A stretch of 64,000 nucleotides of DNA from Methylobacter tundripaludum (GTDB lineage: Bacteria > Pseudomonadota > Gammaproteobacteria > Methylococcales > Methylomonadaceae): NCBI RefSeq assembly GCF_002934365.1, contig NZ_PTIY01000010.1:62001-126000 (forward strand). The letters are read 5' to 3'. A program made the translations under genes and the position numbers. Each line of letters begins with the position of its first letter. The first letter of the stretch is position 1. The notes beneath the pieces are model-generated. The model had not been told where the DNA came from and made no database searches. It saw only the letters and a list, made by a program, of their open reading frames with translations. Shown here piece by piece: positions 18,459 to 27,400 of the stretch.

Positions 18459-18761
18459 TTAGTATGTCGATTCCGTTCGTGGTGGGTCCTGCCGAACCAT
18501 CAACGAAAGCGATTTGTTAAGGACAACCGCTTTTTCCTTGCCCAATATCTTAGTCTTTAGTGACGAATGACCACGGACAAATCCGAAATCTGCCGCATAT
18601 CGAATCATCGTAATATCGGTATTCAATCTGCATGACCGGCTATCGAAAACAGGCAAGATACTGATTATCGGGATAATACCGATGCTGTTCAGACAATACT
18701 TTTGCTGATAGAATCGAATCGACCTTAAACAATAATAAATTAAAACTAGAAGGTAACGCTC
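18459..18761. other. intergenic region built from two decayed repeats
   Basis: It contains a worn copy of the GTTCGTGGTGAG-type palindrome at 18468-18520 (compare 54035-54144) and, right after it, a worn copy of the repeat family of 19756-19883 at 18538-18625. The last 130 bases should hold the promoter of the coiled-coil gene. Confidence 0.6.
18538..18625. repeat. decayed copy A of the GTAGGTTGG repeat element
   Basis: It starts TTGCCCAATATCTTAG and shares with copies B and C, in the same order, the blocks around 'AGTGACG..ATGACC', 'AAATC(C)..AAATC(T/C)GCCG' and 'CATCGTAAT'. The left terminal arm is lost. Confidence 0.6.
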
Positions 18762-19742
18762 ATGTCCGAATATATTTCCGAAGCCGTCGATATCGCCAAT
18801 CAAGAAGCCGACCGCGCCAGACAGGCGGCAAACCGTTGTGAAGATTTCTCTCAATACGCTGAACAATCCCAACGCGCCGCTGAACTACAGGCACAAACCG
18901 CAGCCCAAGCGGCCATTAAAGCCGAGAACGAAGCACAACAAGCCGCTGAATTTGCCAGTCAGGCCCAAGCATCCGCCTATGCCGCCGATCAGGCCGCGGG
19001 TCAATCTCAAGAACACGCCCAGACATCAGCCGGCAATGCCGAGCAAGCCAAAGCCATCGCCGACAATGCGAACAGCGCCGGGCAAGAAGCCCGCGCTTAC
19101 GCCGAGTCGGCCGCACAGGCCGCAGCCGAGAGCGGGACTCATGCGCGGACGGCGCAAGATTGTGCCGAACAGGCCCAACAACAGGCTGAAAATGCCGGTA
19201 ACTCGGCCCAGGATGCAAACGGCAGCGCCCAAACCGCAGCCCAAGCAGCAAGTCAGGCAGAGAACGAAGCGCAACAAGCCGCTCAGTTTGCCGGTCAAGC
19301 TCAAGCATCCGCCGATACAGCCGGTCAGGCTGCGGGACAATCTCAGGAACACGCCTCCCAATCGGCCCAATTTAGCGAACAGTCGGCCAGTCGAGCTCAA
19401 GAAATTGGACAACGGCTCAGCGAAGCGCGAACTTCGACGGATAGAATACGGGGACTCCATCGCCAGGCCGAGTTCGTATTATCACAGCTGCAACAAGCGC
19501 TTGCGGAAACGCAGAATGCCCAGCGCCAAGCTGAACAAGCGCGCGATGACGCCCAGAGACTGCGTGACGAGGCACAGTCGTTACGGGATCAGGCGCGAGA
19601 GGCTTCGGCTCGCACCCTGGAACACGCCCGTAGCGCCGAACAAGCCGAAGCCGAAGCCAGGCGCGGCGTCGAAGACACAAAAAATTCAATGTTCGAGGCG
19701 CGAGCCGTGTTGTCGCGTGCTTTCGCTGCGGTTAAGTGGTAA
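18762..19742 (+). CDS. Ala/Gln-rich repetitive coiled-coil protein, unknown function
   Basis: 326 residues, with GAAGG eight bases before the ATG. No signal peptide or membrane helix is present. Nearly the whole protein is Ala, Gln, Glu and Ser in a helical pattern (for example AENEAQQAAEFASQAQAS), predicting a long alpha-helical rod. Residues about 45-86 recur 112 residues later (about 157-198) with few changes, reflecting a 125-bp DNA repeat (18895-19019 and 19231-19355). The last 100 residues switch to an Arg-rich heptad pattern (RQAEQARDDAQRLRDEAQSL). I recognise no family; composition resembles late-embryogenesis-like or tail-fibre-like rods but this is not homology evidence. It stands alone between repeat elements. 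Confidence 0.75.
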   Translation: MSEYISEAVDIANQEADRARQAANRCEDFSQYAEQSQRAAELQAQTAAQAAIKAENEAQQAAEFASQAQASAYAADQAAGQSQEHAQTSAGNAEQAKAIADNANSAGQEARAYAESAAQAAAESGTHARTAQDCAEQAQQQAENAGNSAQDANGSAQTAAQAASQAENEAQQAAQFAGQAQASADTAGQAAGQSQEHASQSAQFSEQSASRAQEIGQRLSEARTSTDRIRGLHRQAEFVLSQLQQALAETQNAQRQAEQARDDAQRLRDEAQSLRDQAREASARTLEHARSAEQAEAEARRGVEDTKNSMFEARAVLSRAFAAVKW

Positions 19743-19755
19743 AGCGGCCCAGAGC

Positions 19756-19883
19756 GTAGGTTGGGCAACAGTTCGTTGCCCAACATTTTGGCACCAGTGA
19801 CGGGAATGACCGTAATCAAATCCCAAATCCGCCGTCATATTTAAACATCGTAATGTTGGGCATAAAAAGCATGTCCAACCTAC
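19756..19883. repeat. repeat element copy B, 9-bp terminal inverted repeats
   Basis: The ends are GTAGGTTGG (19756-19764) and CCAACCTAC (19875-19883), perfect inverted repeats. The left end also folds as a 10-bp hairpin, GTTGGGCAAC 19760-19769 with GTTGCCCAAC 19775-19784. 128 bp, non-coding, MITE-sized. It starts 14 bp after the coiled-coil gene stop and may also serve as its transcript end. Confidence 0.75.
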
Positions 19884-19894
19884 AAGACTAACAC

Positions 19895-20425
19895 TTACGC
19901 ATCGGCAAATTGCGGATAGCTCGCCCCTTCCAGCATCGACGGCACTGAATAATTCACACCGGGCAATTGATCCCAACTGGCCTCGCCTTCTTTTGTTTGC
20001 ATCATATTAGCCCAATGCAAGGTTTGGTTACCGCTGGACGATGTGCTCATTTGCATTTGAAACACCCATTGCTCGCCGATTTTACTCATACGGCCAAAGC
20101 CGGTGATGATGGCATCTTCTCGGCGACCGCTGCGAATAAAGGTAATTTGCACCTGCCCGTCGGCGGTCACCGTACCCAACAGGCTCCACTGCCGGGGAGA
20201 GCCTGAATGTTTGCTGTTATGTTCTCCCTGATCAAACAAAAGAGCGGAGGATACGCCCCAGAAATAGCCGTTTTTATAGCCGGAAATGTGCCATACGGTT
20301 TGATCGCCTTTCCAGGTCAACACATTATCATCGGGCGAAAATTGAAGAGCGGGCAGATCCGGGTAAGTCACATACCAGTATGTGTCGGCCAGAAAATCCC
20401 AAGTGGTGCGGTTAGTTTCAGACAT
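19895..20425 (-). CDS. conserved-looking hypothetical protein, beta-rich
   Basis: 176 residues. GGAG six bases before the ATG gives a good start. No signal peptide or membrane segment is visible. The sequence alternates Trp/Tyr-rich strands (DTYWYVTYPDLPALQF, VWHISGYKNGYFWGVSS) with turns, suggesting a soluble beta-sandwich or barrel fold. I do not recognise the family. It is flanked on both sides by copies of the same repeat element (19756-19883 and 20602-20728), so it may have come in with a rearrangement. Confidence 0.7.
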   Translation of the reverse strand: MSETNRTTWDFLADTYWYVTYPDLPALQFSPDDNVLTWKGDQTVWHISGYKNGYFWGVSSALLFDQGEHNSKHSGSPRQWSLLGTVTADGQVQITFIRSGRREDAIITGFGRMSKIGEQWVFQMQMSTSSSGNQTLHWANMMQTKEGEASWDQLPGVNYSVPSMLEGASYPQFADA

Positions 20426-20601
20426 AAGCGGCTCCGTTTTTTAGAGTGGTAAATAGGCGTATTTCATAATCAAACAATCAGTCTTGTACTAAGCAAGGCT
20501 CATGAGCATCGGCGCGCCGGGTAAAAGAGAGGGACAAGCATGATACCCGATTACGCCTAACATTTAAAATTATCTGCCTACGCGGCTTTTCGCCTCTTCG
20601 T

Positions 20602-20728
20602 GCAGGTTGGGCAACAGCTTTTCGTTGCCCAACATTTTGGAAAAACCGTGGAGGAATAACTGTCGTCAATTCCGAAATCTGCTGTGTTGAAACAGCGTGA
20701 TGTTGAGTATAAAAGACACGTCCAACCT
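20602..20728. repeat. repeat element copy C
   Basis: It begins GCAGGTTGGGCAAC and ends TCCAACCT, with a 10-bp hairpin GTTGGGCAAC 20606-20615 / GTTGCCCAAC 20624-20633. Its body matches copy B in order. It lies in the 387-bp gap between two minus-strand genes, which holds no other recognisable feature. Confidence 0.75.
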
Positions 20729-20812
20729 TAGTATCTACAAACGATCATCTTATAGGCTACCAGTCCCCCGCAGGATGGGGCATGTTGCCCCGTCCATAAT
20801 GTTTTGCGTTGG

Positions 20813-21160
20813 TTAACTGTCGTCACTTAACTCAAACACTGTAAAAACGTTAGGGCCGGGGTTACAAACCCCGGCCCGCTTGGGGAGTGGCGGCTTATTT
20901 TCCTGTTTATTCAGTGTGCCAGCAGAATCGCTTAGTTTGTTTGTTGCATTTTTATCTTGGTAACCCTGAATAATCGGAATGATTTGAACAACTGCGGCAA
21001 ACGTTTGAACAACCGCAAGGATAGCCATAAAAACGGTTAAACGTGCAATGACTTTCGATTGTCTGTCTGTGGACGCAATTTGCAATTTAATAGTTTCGTG
21101 CAGTTCGCGCGTTGCACCAGAGCCGGACCATTCAGAAAGTGGGATTCCACCGCTAGCCAT
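20813..21160 (-). CDS. small membrane protein, C-terminus recruited from a repeat
   Basis: 115 residues. AGGAG eight bases before the ATG supports the start. A polar N-terminus (40 residues) leads into one or two hydrophobic helices (VIARLTVFMAILAVVQTFAA, then VVQIIPII) and a polar tail. The last 30 residues are encoded by the 36-bp palindrome at 20848-20883 and its flank, so that part is probably accidental extension. No family is recognised. Its upstream region carries an array of TACGAC/GTCGTA boxes, suggesting dedicated regulation. It could belong to a mobile or stress module, but nothing nearby proves it. Confidence 0.6.
   Translation of the reverse strand: MASGGIPLSEWSGSGATRELHETIKLQIASTDRQSKVIARLTVFMAILAVVQTFAAVVQIIPIIQGYQDKNATNKLSDSAGTLNKQENKPPLPKRAGVCNPGPNVFTVFELSDDS
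20848..20883. repeat. GGGCCGGGGTT palindromic repeat, copy 1
   Basis: A 36-bp palindrome whose reverse complement matches 30905-30940 with one difference in the loop (GTAA against GCAA). The stem pairs GGGCCGGGGTT with AACCCCGGCCC. This copy lies within the end of the coding frame of the small membrane protein. Confidence 0.85.
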
Positions 21161-21182
21161 ATTTTTAACTCCTAACGTAATA

Positions 21183-21226
21183 TATACGACATCGATTGTC
21201 GTATAAATAAATCGTGTTGTCGTATA
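21183..21226 (-). promoter_or_regulatory. putative operator array, TATACGAC/GTCGTATA
   Basis: TATACGAC (21183-21190) and GTCGTATA (21198-21205) form a perfect 8-bp inverted repeat with a 7-base spacer, about 25 bp before the start of the gene at 21160. A third half-site GTCGTATA is at 21219-21226, and AATACGAC occurs again near 21275. The AT-rich setting and spacing fit a dimeric repressor site; the regulator is unknown. Confidence 0.5.
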
Positions 21227-21298
21227 TTCTTCATAAAACCATCTAATTATTTGTTTTCAATAGCACAAACAAATACGACACCATCAACACCCAAAAAC

Positions 21299-23254
21299 TC
21301 ACTCCCCCAGCAACCCCAAATATTCCTCTTCACTAATAACACTTACACCCTTTTCCATAGCGGCGGCAATTTTCGCAGCCCCCACATCGGAACCGGTAAC
21401 CAGAAAATCAGTCTTCCCGGTAACCGAACTGCCCACTTTTGCGCCCAAGCGTTTGGCTTCCTTGCTCATGTCATCACGCTTGCCGTGAATCATGGTGCCG
21501 GTAAAGACGATGGTTTTGCCGGAAATCGGGCTGACGTTTTGCTGCTGCTCGGCGAGTAACGGCGTTGGGATTAAATTAAAACCCAGCTGATAGATTTGCA
21601 TGAAATCGGTTTTGATTTTCGCCAGACATTCAACCACGGCGGCGCCGGTTTTCTCGGCGAAGCCTTCGATATTGATCACGTCTTCAACGGTCAGCTTGAA
21701 AATATCCATCAGGTGATGATGTTGCAGCAGGCGTTCGCAGTTGCCTAGGCCCATCCGGTGGATTCCGAAAGCGCCCAGGAAGCGCCAGTCTTCTATGGCT
21801 TCGGTACGGCTGCGTTGCAATTGATCCAGCAGGTTTTGCGCGGTTTTGTCGCCAAAGCCCATATCCTGCAATTGCTCCATGTCCAGCTGGTAAACGGCAT
21901 AAACCGAGTTGATGCCGCAAGCGTGGAGTTTTTCCACTGTTTTCCCCCCGAAACCGTCGACATTCGCCAGGGTCCTGAAAAAATGCTCGATGGTGTTTTC
22001 AATTTGCGCGGGACATTTTGTGGTGTTCAGACAATAAAGATAATCGCTGTCCCAAACCAGCTCGCTACCGCAACTGGGGCAATGCTCCGGGATTTGAGGT
22101 TTTTTCGGGGTAATGACCCGCTCGATTTTGGGTATCACCAAGCCTGAGCGCGTTAATTCAATTAACGTACCCTTACCGATACCGAGCTCCTTGACCATGC
22201 CGTAATGATGCGCGGTTGCCCTGGAAATCACCGCACCGCTGAGTTTGGTCGGCGTCAGCTCGGCAACCGGATTGACCCGGCCGGAACGGGAGGTTTGCGG
22301 GGTGACATTCAGCACGATAACTTCGGCGGTTTCGACATTGCTTTTATAAGCTATCTGCCAGCGGTGATGGTGCCGCGTTGCGCCGAGGTATTTTTTTATC
22401 TGTTCATTGCCGACCAGCTCGAAAACGACACCGTCCACATCGTAATCGACCAATGTGTACACTTTTTCGATAACGTGGTCGAAATCGGCCAGCACTTCGG
22501 CAGCAGTGCCTTGCCAGGCGGGCAACTGGGAGAACGGGAAAAACACCGCCGCATGGTTTTGTATGGCTTCCAAGGCGTGTTGTTCCAGCTCTTTTTCTTT
22601 AATGATACTGGCCTGGAAGTTACGGGAATTTTCAAAATACTCGGCCAGATGGCTGTTGAAATAAGTCTGGCTGACTACGATTTCGCCTGCGCCCTGCCCT
22701 CGTTTGCCGTTGCCGCCGACTTTCAGGCCGCGCTCGAAAACCCGGCTGATGTCGGTGCCTTTGCGGCCGTCGCCGCGCGTGTACAGCAGTTTTCCGTCAT
22801 CGTAAGCCGCATAACCGTCCAGCTTGGGCGTGGCGCGAATCAGCAGCGTGGAAAAATCCACATCGCAGTCATCGGCGGCTTTTTCCAGCCGGGCCAGCCA
22901 TTTTTCGATGCCGCTCTGGGAATAAGTTTTTTCGGTCGAGAGCATCGGCTCCGGCAACGCGACGGTCTTGCCGACAAACCCGGCTTCCGGTTCGACGGTT
23001 TCTAAATAGGGGTGGTGCGGGTGACGTTTTTGCAGTTCGACCAGGAAAACGAAGTCATAATCCGCATCGGAAATTAGCGGTTCGCCACCTCGATACAGCG
23101 CGTTGCAGACCTGCAGAAACTGAAGCAGCTGTTCGTCGGTCAGTTCTTTGGGATTGGCTTGGGCTGCGATTTGAGCGATCAGCTCAGTGGATAAGCTGAA
23201 ATCAAGATCGGCTTCTTTTAAAAGCGCCAACTGGGTATTGCTAAGGGATGGCAT
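21299..23254 (-). CDS. ligA: NAD+-dependent DNA ligase
   Basis: 651 residues, close to the usual 670. Visible parts are the N-terminal Ia domain (LISDADYDFVFLVELQKRHP), the nucleotidyltransferase domain with the adenylated lysine in ATPKLDGYAAY (KxDG) and TRGDGRKGTD, an OB fold, a four-cysteine zinc site (CPSCGSEL then CLNTTKC), helix-hairpin-helix repeats and a C-terminal BRCT domain from about residue 575 (SGKTIVFTGTM). It seals nicks at Okazaki fragments. Several normally strict motifs are altered (EPMLSTEKTYSQ where LSL-x-NAF is usual), so this is a divergent LigA. Gene order smc-zipA-ligA is conserved in pseudomonads; here a small DUF1640-like gene and a repeat separate it from zipA. Confidence 0.9.
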   Translation of the reverse strand: MPSLSNTQLALLKEADLDFSLSTELIAQIAAQANPKELTDEQLLQFLQVCNALYRGGEPLISDADYDFVFLVELQKRHPHHPYLETVEPEAGFVGKTVALPEPMLSTEKTYSQSGIEKWLARLEKAADDCDVDFSTLLIRATPKLDGYAAYDDGKLLYTRGDGRKGTDISRVFERGLKVGGNGKRGQGAGEIVVSQTYFNSHLAEYFENSRNFQASIIKEKELEQHALEAIQNHAAVFFPFSQLPAWQGTAAEVLADFDHVIEKVYTLVDYDVDGVVFELVGNEQIKKYLGATRHHHRWQIAYKSNVETAEVIVLNVTPQTSRSGRVNPVAELTPTKLSGAVISRATAHHYGMVKELGIGKGTLIELTRSGLVIPKIERVITPKKPQIPEHCPSCGSELVWDSDYLYCLNTTKCPAQIENTIEHFFRTLANVDGFGGKTVEKLHACGINSVYAVYQLDMEQLQDMGFGDKTAQNLLDQLQRSRTEAIEDWRFLGAFGIHRMGLGNCERLLQHHHLMDIFKLTVEDVINIEGFAEKTGAAVVECLAKIKTDFMQIYQLGFNLIPTPLLAEQQQNVSPISGKTIVFTGTMIHGKRDDMSKEAKRLGAKVGSSVTGKTDFLVTGSDVGAAKIAAAMEKGVSVISEEEYLGLLGE

Positions 23255-23284
23255 CTAAATAACCTGAACAGGTAAACGCAAATG

Positions 23285-23365
23285 TGTAGGTCGATTCGTA
23301 GTTTCGTAGAGTATGCGGTGCATACCCATTAGGCATTCAATAGTACGCACAGCGCACCCTACAAA
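23285..23365. repeat. short dispersed repeat with TGTAGG ends
   Basis: It starts TGTAGGTCG and ends GCGCACCCTACA, so the ends pair imperfectly. The type resembles the element at 38594-38745. It lies between ligA and the DUF1640-like gene. Confidence 0.5.
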
Positions 23366-23373
23366 GGTGTGGA

Positions 23374-23637
23374 TTAGCTGAAAATTTTAAACAGAATGGA
23401 AACAGACATAGCTAGATTAAAACCAATCATCCATTTTACAAGTGTGAATTCGCCTTGTATTTTTTCAAATCGAGTGTCACTCTTTAGTTCCAGCTCTTTG
23501 ATGTCGTGCTTTGTAGCCACCTCGGTGTTAAGCACTTCCTTTAACGCTTCTGATTGCGCTCTGGCTTGATTTTCTGGGACACCGCCATTTTTCAAGGCTT
23601 CCACATATTTCAAAGTGTCGAAAGTAACTGTACTCAT
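23374..23637 (-). CDS. DUF1640/CCDC90-like small coiled-coil membrane protein
   Basis: 87 residues. The pattern FDTLKYVEALKNGGVPENQARAQSEALKEVL followed by a coiled coil (VATKHDIKELELKSDTRFEK) and a single C-terminal helix (MIGFNLAMSVSILF) is that of DUF1640 proteins, related to mitochondrial CCDC90. Bacterial members have no settled function. AAGGG precedes the ATG. Probably anchored in the inner membrane by its C-terminus. Confidence 0.75.
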   Translation of the reverse strand: MSTVTFDTLKYVEALKNGGVPENQARAQSEALKEVLNTEVATKHDIKELELKSDTRFEKIQGEFTLVKWMIGFNLAMSVSILFKIFS

Positions 23638-23775
23638 AATTTTTCCCTTTCACCCATTAGCACACGATGGCGGACTTAAACGGATATATTAAAGGATAAG
23701 GTCAAATACCTTATCCGTGTTTATCCGTCAATTCCGTGTCATCTGTGTTCTATTTTCTAAGTTAGAACATCAAAA

Positions 23776-24495
23776 TCACAAACTCTGCCGAATGGCCTGA
23801 ATGGTCGCTTCGGTCAGCGGCTGTCTTCTGTGATCGAGTATCACGCCATCCAGTTTATCGGCTATCAAGTTGATTGTTTCTATATAGTCGTCGAAAACAG
23901 CCGGTGCATCATCCAATGCTTCAGGCTGCATGAAAAACACGATGCCGGGGCAGTAAAACTGGTCTAGGTCTTTTTCCGGGAAAGTACCGGGCTCCACAAT
24001 ACAGGCCACGCCGAAATCGACCAGCCGGTTGGAATCCAGACGTTCAAATATTTTCAAATTGCCGTATTCAAGGCCGACCATTTCAAAGGCTTCAACCAGA
24101 TCAGCGCCGTTAAAATCTTCGTCCGCCTTGGTGATAATACTGAACTGAATGATAGCCGGCGCGGCGGCGCGTGGCGGCGGCTCTACGTCGTCATCCTGTT
24201 CATAGTAATCATCTTCGCCATCGTCTTCATCATAATAGCGATCCGCTTTGCTATGGGCATGATGGACACCGGCGCTACTTTTAGCGGCTCCCAGCGGAAT
24301 AATATCAAAGTCGTCCCTGGTGTCCCTGAGGGTATCTGCTTCCAACGACTCATCGTCATCATAATCGCCCTCGTCATCGTAAAGTTCCATTTCTTCCTGG
24401 GCCTTTTTGTCCTTGATATATGCCCAGATCAACATGCCGATGACTACAACCATGCCGGTTGCAATAATTACAATTCTTAATATCTCTTTATCCAT
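23776..24495 (-). CDS. zipA: cell division protein ZipA
   Basis: 239 residues. It has an N-terminal membrane anchor (IVIIATGMVVVIGMLIWAYI), a short basic patch, a very acidic linker (YDDEGDYDDDESLE and a second Asp/Glu-rich run) and the C-terminal FtsZ-binding domain from about residue 105 (IIQFSIITKADEDFNGADLV). It tethers and bundles FtsZ at the division site. The start overlaps the smc stop by one base (TAATG), so it is translationally coupled to smc. The linker is acidic rather than Pro/Gln-rich as in E. coli and shorter. Confidence 0.9.
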   Translation of the reverse strand: MDKEILRIVIIATGMVVVIGMLIWAYIKDKKAQEEMELYDDEGDYDDDESLEADTLRDTRDDFDIIPLGAAKSSAGVHHAHSKADRYYDEDDGEDDYYEQDDDVEPPPRAAAPAIIQFSIITKADEDFNGADLVEAFEMVGLEYGNLKIFERLDSNRLVDFGVACIVEPGTFPEKDLDQFYCPGIVFFMQPEALDDAPAVFDDYIETINLIADKLDGVILDHRRQPLTEATIQAIRQSL

Positions 24496-27400
24496 TAGTT
24501 TTCCGCCAGACTAACTGCTTCTTCAATATCAACTGCGACCATCCGGGACACGCCCGGCTCTTTCATAGTAACACCTGCCAGCTGTTTTGCAATTTCCATA
24601 GTCACCTTGTTGTGTGAAATATACAAAAACTGCACCGATGCCGACATTTCTTCGACCATTTTTGAAAACCGCCCGACGTTAGCGTCATCCAGCGGCGCAT
24701 CAACTTCGTCCAGCAAGCAAAAAGGCGCAGGATTGAGCTCGAAAATCGAGAACACCAATGCGACCGCCGTTAATGCTTTCTCTCCACCGGATAACAAATG
24801 GATGGAGCTGTTCTTCTTGCCCGGAGGCCGGGCAATAATGTTTACGCCTGCTTCCAGTTCGTCCTGTTCGGTCAATTCCAGATAAGCGTGACCGCCGCCG
24901 AATAATTTTGGGAACTTCTCCTGCAAACCGGTGTTTATTTTATCGAATGTTTCCTTAAAACGCAGCCGGCTTTCCTTGTCGATCTTGCTGATCGCCTGAT
25001 CCAGGGTTTGCAGCGCCTCGACTAAATCGGCATGTTGCTCGTTAAGAAAATCCATCCGCTCGGACTGCGCCTTGTATTCTTCTATAGCAGTCAGGTTAAT
25101 GGTACCTAATCTTTCGATTTGAGCCAATAAGTCGTCAACGGTTCTTTTCCAGCTGTTTTCTTCGGCCTGCTCCGGCAGGTTTTGCAGCACCTGCTCGACG
25201 TCCGCATCGATTTCTTTAAGCTGTTCGTTGACGGTTTGCTGGCGCACCTTGCTTTCCTGCAACTCAAAGCGGATCGTATCCAGCGCTTCTTTTTGCTTTT
25301 CCAAGGCGCGTTGCACCCGGACATGTTCTTCGGACAGCTCAGTTATTTCCGCTTCAAGCTCTTCCTGAAGCCGGCGTTGTTGCTTCAGCGTCTTTTCCAG
25401 CTGCTCCTTACCCACAACCATCTGCTCCAGCTGCTTTTTTTCCTCGTCCATCGGGGTCAGCGTTTGGTTCAGGTTAAGCTCCAGTTCGGCAATGCGTTCA
25501 AGCGACTGCTGGTGTTGCAACTGTAACCTGTCGAGCTGTTTGCCGGTTAAAGTTTCGGATGATCGTAGCGATTCGATCTGCGACTTGATGCTGTAAACCT
25601 GTTGGCGGGCTTCATTGGCCGCCTGATCGATTTGCTGTTGCCGGGATTGCAGCTCCTGATTTAGCGCCTCCAGGCTTTGCTTTTGTTGCTCCTGCTCGGC
25701 CATGACCTGTTCGGCCTGTTCCTGCAATAGCTGGGATTCGGCAATCGTCTCGGCGTTTTCGGCCGTTTCGCGGCTTAACTCATCAATATCGTTGCAGACC
25801 TGCTCCAGACGACGTTGCTGATGCTCCAGCCGCGCCGAATGCGCGCTGAATTCGGCGCTTTTTGCCGACAATTCAGCGCCCAGGCTATTATCCTGTTGCT
25901 GGATCGATTCGCGCGTGGCTTCCGCCTCTTTCAAACCGGTTTCGACCGTTTCCAGCTGGTCTTCAAACGACTCGATTTCGCTATGCAGTTCTTCCTGCCG
26001 CTGCTTTAACAAACGCAACTCTTTTTCGCGCTGCAACACGCCGGTTTTGCTGTCTTTGGCGCGGATGATCTTGATCCAGCCGGAACCGAACCAGGTGCCG
26101 TCCGGGGTGATGACCGATTCATGCGGTTTTAGTTGGGCGGATAAAGCTCTAGCGGTTTCGGCATCGTCGGCGCAGTAAACCCCGGCCAGTAGGCTGCTTA
26201 AATCCCACGGCGCTTTTACCTTATCCAGCAGCATCGGAACATGGGCTCCTTCTCCCTGAGGGAGAAGGCTGGGATGAGGGGATTCAAATAAGCTATTTTC
26301 CTTATTTTGATTTCCCCTCACCCAACCCTCTCCCTCTGGAGAGGGCTTTGTACCGCTTTCGTCAACCGTATTGGTTCCGGTCTCAATCAGCATCAACGAC
26401 TCATCCGTCAAACGCTGCAAGCCTGGAATAACCTGATCGGCGCTTTCTACGCAAATCGCCTCAAGGTAACTGCCCAAAACCGTTTCAACCGCCCTATCCC
26501 AGCCTCCCTGCACGTCAAGGAACTCGGCAAGACGCCGGTTTTCGGTCAAATCCACGGACGCAAGCCATGCGCTCAGGTGTTTGTTGTCTTTGCCCATCGC
26601 ATGTTGCTGCAATAATTCCAGCGAGGTGATTTTGCCTTTTACGCTTTGCATTTCCGAGCGGCGCGCATGCAGCTCGTCATGATATTGCTTGATCTGCTGA
26701 CGTTGCTCGCGTATCTGCTGATGCAGGTCTTCAAGCTGTTGATGAAACTCGGCGCGCTGGTTTTCAATCATTTCGATGCCTGCATCCAGCGATTCAATCT
26801 CGTTTTGCAAGTCGCCGGCCTCCAGCTCGCTACGCTCGCCGTGCAGTTTATCCAGACGGATTTGCAGCTGGCGATTCTGGTTTTCCAATTGCACCGATTT
26901 TACCCGCTGCACTTCGGCCTGTTCTTTGTAGCTGGAACTGGTCGTCCGGTACGCTTCCCACTGCTCCTGCCAAGCTGTTTTTTGCTGCTGCACTTCCTGC
27001 TGGTTATATAAAACGTCTTCCTGCCGCTCCTCGGCGACAATCAACGCTTCTTCCGCTTCAAGCAAAGCTTCTTTAATCTCTTCCAGCTGCTGCACATCGG
27101 CTTCGAGTTCTTTTAACGACTGGTCGGCCTGCTGGCGCAAACGGTTAATTTCAATCTCGGTTTGCTCGCGGCTGCTTTCGCTGTGTTTGATGGTCTGCTC
27201 CAGGCCGCTGACTTCGGCGACGATCTGGTAATAATCGCCCTGGGAGCGGGTTGTCTGTTGTTGCTGGGTCTTATGCTCCGCGCGTTTGGCTTCGATGTTG
27301 TTATCGATGTCGCGCAATTCCACAAACAAACGGTTATGCTCGTGAGCCACTTCCTGCAATTTTTCATCCAACTGCTTGGCAGCCTGATGATAGGTGTTCC

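Noticed and set aside
18838-19800. 320-residue open frame, Pro/Lys/Arg-rich, overlapping the coiled-coil gene
   Set aside because: It is the +1 shadow of the repetitive Ala/Gln-codon gene; it has no ribosome site and its composition follows from the GCC/CAA repeats.
22205-23005. 266-residue open frame antisense to ligA
   Set aside because: ligA is intact with all motifs; the antisense frame has no start signal or recognisable domain.
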